DNA from: Dichetophora obliterata
Lineage: Eukaryota > Arthropoda > Insecta > Diptera > Sciomyzidae
DNA: 64,000 nt
Direction of reading: 5' to 3'
Assembly (NCBI GenBank): GCA_963920525.1
Contig: OY986435.1
Location: 222,123,899-222,187,898, forward strand
This document shows positions 63,881 to 64,000 of the stretch, one piece after another. The notes under the pieces were generated by a model. It searched no databases, was not told the DNA's origin, and saw only the letters and a list, made by a program, of their open reading frames with translations. A program made the translations under genes and the position numbers. Within the stretch, counting starts at the first letter, position 1. Each line of letters opens with the position of its first letter.

Positions 63881-64000
63881 TGCAAAATGAACAAAAAAAA
63901 GCAATAAGCTCCATATAAAAAAAATTTTAAGTTAAAATGAAAATATCCCCAAAATGAATGAAATAATCTCCAATAAAAAGTCATTACTGTAATTGTTAAC
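63881..64000. repeat. GAAATAATCCCC-type repeat at the window edge
   Basis: AATATCCCCAAAATGAATGA followed by AATAATCTCC resembles the repeats at 4975-5205 and 49170-49390. Cut by the window end. Confidence 0.45.

Noticed and set aside
1..64000. CRISPR array or bacterial operon
   Set aside because: No regular direct repeats with unique spacers; the regular arrays have diverged contiguous units, and introns plus eukaryotic transposons rule out a prokaryotic source.

Overview
The window looks like AT-rich intergenic or intronic DNA of an insect, most probably a fly (Diptera). The evidence is a spliced insect-type fatty-acid amide hydrolase exon at the left edge and a dense, nested load of insect-type transposons (LINEs with and without RNase H, an RTE-like LINE, piggyBac, Tc1/mariner, hAT, PIF/Harbinger, TTAA-target elements, a tRNA-derived SINE and many MITEs). 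Genus cannot be fixed from the sequence alone. Only one host gene fragment is visible: an internal exon of an amidase-signature enzyme at 1-987 on the minus strand, with its 3' splice acceptor. The rest may be its upstream intron or 5' flank.

Layout. 1-1 kb: amidase exon. 1-5 kb: SINE copy 1, a decayed LINE 3' end, and a TTAA-flanked MITE. 5-8 kb: a deleted RTE-like LINE followed by a short-motif array. 8.8-10.9 kb: small MITEs, a 33-bp hairpin and a dispersed repeat. 11.6-14.0 kb: an internally deleted transposase fossil whose ATG was hit by a 5'-truncated LINE with 13-bp target duplications. 14.7-16.2 kb: a frameshifted transposase-like pseudogene. 17.2-22.2 kb: a full-length LINE with two intact ORFs and 13-bp target duplications, the most intact object here. 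22.6-23.7 kb: a MITE with perfect 87-bp inverted repeats and a rearranged second inverted pair. 25.5-31.7 kb: two large terminal-inverted-repeat elements (X and Y) inserted into one copy of the 10-kb repeat and themselves carrying younger insertions. 33.4-35.9 kb: a complete but decayed piggyBac element with a two-exon transposase gene. 37.4-39.8 kb: LINE fossil, mariner fossil, SINE copy 2. 40.8-42.2 kb: hAT fossil carrying a nested PIF-like element. 43.2-44.3 kb: Tc1-like element. 45.1-47.8 kb: a CCCCAGACAAAAT-ended element. 48.9-54 kb: palindromic-motif MITE, foldback, SINE copy 3 and tRNA-like sequences. 55-60 kb: tandem repeats, a 1.5-kb foldback, a CACTAGTG array, an 870-bp ATTCATT palindrome and a 125-bp satellite. 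61 kb: SINE copy 4. 63.5-64 kb: a CGATCGCCCAAA array.

How things relate. There is no operon or pathway. What the window records is an insertion history: most elements can be bounded by terminal inverted repeats and target-site duplications (TTAA, TA, TTA, 8, 9 or 13 bp), and several can be ordered in time by nesting. The most unusual recurring structure is a set of arrays, each built from a different short palindromic motif repeated in both orientations at irregular spacing. At least two of them sit inside bounded DNA transposons.
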